From assembly GCA_003233545.1 (NCBI GenBank), contig QILZ01000222.1, forward strand, positions 1 to 14,444: a stretch of DNA of 14,444 bases. Direction: 5' to 3'. The position numbers and the translations under genes are program-made. Origin of the DNA: Spirochaetales bacterium. Lineage in GTDB: Bacteria; Spirochaetota; Spirochaetia; SZUA-6. The notes under the pieces are model-generated. The model saw only the letters and a list, made by a program, of their open reading frames with translations. It made no database searches and was not told where the DNA came from. Shown here one piece after another: positions 13,422 through 14,444 of this stretch; position 1 is the stretch's first letter; each line of letters begins with the position of its first letter.

Positions 13422-14444
13422 TTATGTTTTGTTTTTACCGGTTCTTTCCCTTAAAGCAAGTGCATGCGCCTGGAACCCTTCATAGTCGGCAAGGGTTATA
13501 ACATCGGGAGAAAGATTTTTTAACCCCTCACCGGTGATGTATACAACCGATGAAAACTTTATAAAATCATAGACGGAGAGAGGGGAATAGGTTCTTGCAT
13601 TTTTTCCGGTAGGAAGAATGGCATTTGCACCTGCTGCATAGTTTGCAAGTGAAAATGGTGAATTCTGTCCGAGGAGGATTTCACCGGCATTTTCTATATG
13701 TTCCAGCACTGCAAATGGATCTTCCGTTGCTATCTGTAAGTGTTCCGGTGCAAATAGATTGACGAATTGTATCGAATCGTCAGGGTTTTTTGTCAGTACT
13801 ATTCCGCCGTAGCCGGATAATACTTTCTTTACAAATTCTGCACGGGTTCCGGAAAGTCTGCCGATAAGGGATATGATTATCCTTTCTGTGGATTCTGCTA
13901 AATCCCTGCTGTGTGTTACGAGTAGGGCAGAGGAATCGGAACCGTGTTCGGCTTCTGTTATAAGGTCGAGTGCAAGCCTTTCAGGGTCTGCCTTTTCATC
14001 GGCAAGAATAACCGATTCGGAAGGACCCGCAGGAAGCCCGACGTTTACGATTCCGTATAGAAGTCTTTTGGCTGCTGCTATATAAATACTTCCGGGCCCC
14101 AGTATTTTGGAGACTTTCGCAATACTCTCCGTACCATAGGCAAGTGCGGCAATCGCCTGAGCTCCTCCGACTCTGTAAACCTTTGTTATACCGCATTTCC
14201 GTGCGGCATAGAGTGTCGCCGGATCTACGGCTCCGTACTTATCAGGCGGGGTTGCCGCTGCTGTTTCTTTAACACCTGCGACCCCGGCCGGTACAGCCTC
14301 CATTATCATCATCGAGGGAAAACTCCCCCTGCCTCTCGGCACATACAGCCCGGCAGAAGGGATGGGGGTATACCTTTCGCCTGCAGAGACCCCGGGTTCG
14401 ATCTGAATAAGCTGATCGTAAAAACCGCCCCCGGCATGACTCGC
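13422..14444 (-). CDS. hisD: Histidinol dehydrogenase family protein, N-terminus cut by window edge
   Basis: The frame stays open to the right edge; 340 residues are seen and about 90 should be missing. HisD makes histidine from histidinol with two NAD+ molecules. Family blocks: GLYVPRGRGSFPS, VYRVGGAQAIAALAYGTE, GPGSIYIAAAK, VGLPAGPSES, EAEHGSDSSALLVT, FAPEHLQIAT with the catalytic Glu-His pair, ANYAAGANAILPTG and GFQAHALALRER. Against the E. coli zinc ligands Gln259, His262, Asp360 and His419, both His are kept. Gln259 aligns with Glu (codon 13953-13955) and Asp360 aligns with Asn (13641-13643). Variants with this Asn exist among divergent HisD homologues, so it may still be HisD or another polyol dehydrogenase of the family. 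It lies directly upstream of folC. Confidence 0.85.
   Translation of the reverse strand, partial: ASHAGGGFYDQLIQIEPGVSAGERYTPIPSAGLYVPRGRGSFPSMMIMEAVPAGVAGVKETAAATPPDKYGAVDPATLYAARKCGITKVYRVGGAQAIAALAYGTESIAKVSKILGPGSIYIAAAKRLLYGIVNVGLPAGPSESVILADEKADPERLALDLITEAEHGSDSSALLVTHSRDLAESTERIIISLIGRLSGTRAEFVKKVLSGYGGIVLTKNPDDSIQFVNLFAPEHLQIATEDPFAVLEHIENAGEILLGQNSPFSLANYAAGANAILPTGKNARTYSPLSVYDFIKFSSVVYITGEGLKNLSPDVITLADYEGFQAHALALRERTGKNKT

Noticed and set aside
1..14444. CRISPR arrays, tRNA or rRNA genes, transposases
   Set aside because: No regularly spaced repeats, cloverleaf-like sequence, rRNA-like blocks or transposase-like proteins were seen on either strand by eye; no scanner was run.

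Overview
The window reads like a chromosomal segment of a free-living or host-associated spirochaete. That placement is an inference from the protein set: a short NFACT/RqcH-like protein, a degenerate kinase-like membrane protein, a Memo/AMMECR1 pair, and a restriction enzyme resembling TdeIII of Treponema denticola. The backbone is of medium G+C. It is interrupted by one clearly A+T-rich cassette at about 7290-10320.

Layout. Positions 4954 to 1 (minus strand) hold a compact gene run: a small membrane protein, a macro-domain ADP-ribose hydrolase, an NFACT/RqcH-like protein, AmrB (Memo), AmrA (AMMECR1), and a membrane-anchored kinase-fold protein that runs off the left edge. The last two genes overlap by ATGA. 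Positions 5062-5532 (plus) encode an HdeD/DUF308-type membrane protein whose 5' end appears frameshifted. A stand-alone parvulin (PpiC type) lies at 5597-5872 (minus). At 6058-7327 (plus) there is a consensus sigma70 promoter with a perfect palindrome over its -10 box, a PadR-family regulator, and a PadR-coupled HAAS/DUF4097-like membrane gene. That membrane gene is damaged at both ends. Its C-terminal part is lost exactly where the A+T-rich cassette begins.

The cassette carries a type II restriction-modification pair: a methyltransferase with an N-terminal HTH-like domain, then a PD-(D/E)XK endonuclease 1 bp downstream. A candidate extended -10 promoter and a tandem 12-bp repeat lie in its leader. 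Positions 10118-10475 are non-coding, with short repeats and possible hairpins, and lead into a 34-residue lysine-rich protein gene (10476-10580). On the minus strand follow a secreted protein of unknown function (10649-11740, with its own promoter), then a hisD-like gene (cut by the right edge) feeding into folC (12051-13403).

Functional themes are translation and protein quality control (NFACT, parvulin), ADP-ribose metabolism (macro domain), the enigmatic Memo/AMMECR1 module coupled to a pseudokinase-like membrane protein, phage defence (R-M), and folate/histidine metabolism. The most unusual points are the AmrB-AmrA-pseudokinase coupling, the R-M cassette that truncates a PadR-controlled gene and may autoregulate, and a HisD homologue whose zinc-ligand positions deviate from the classical enzyme.
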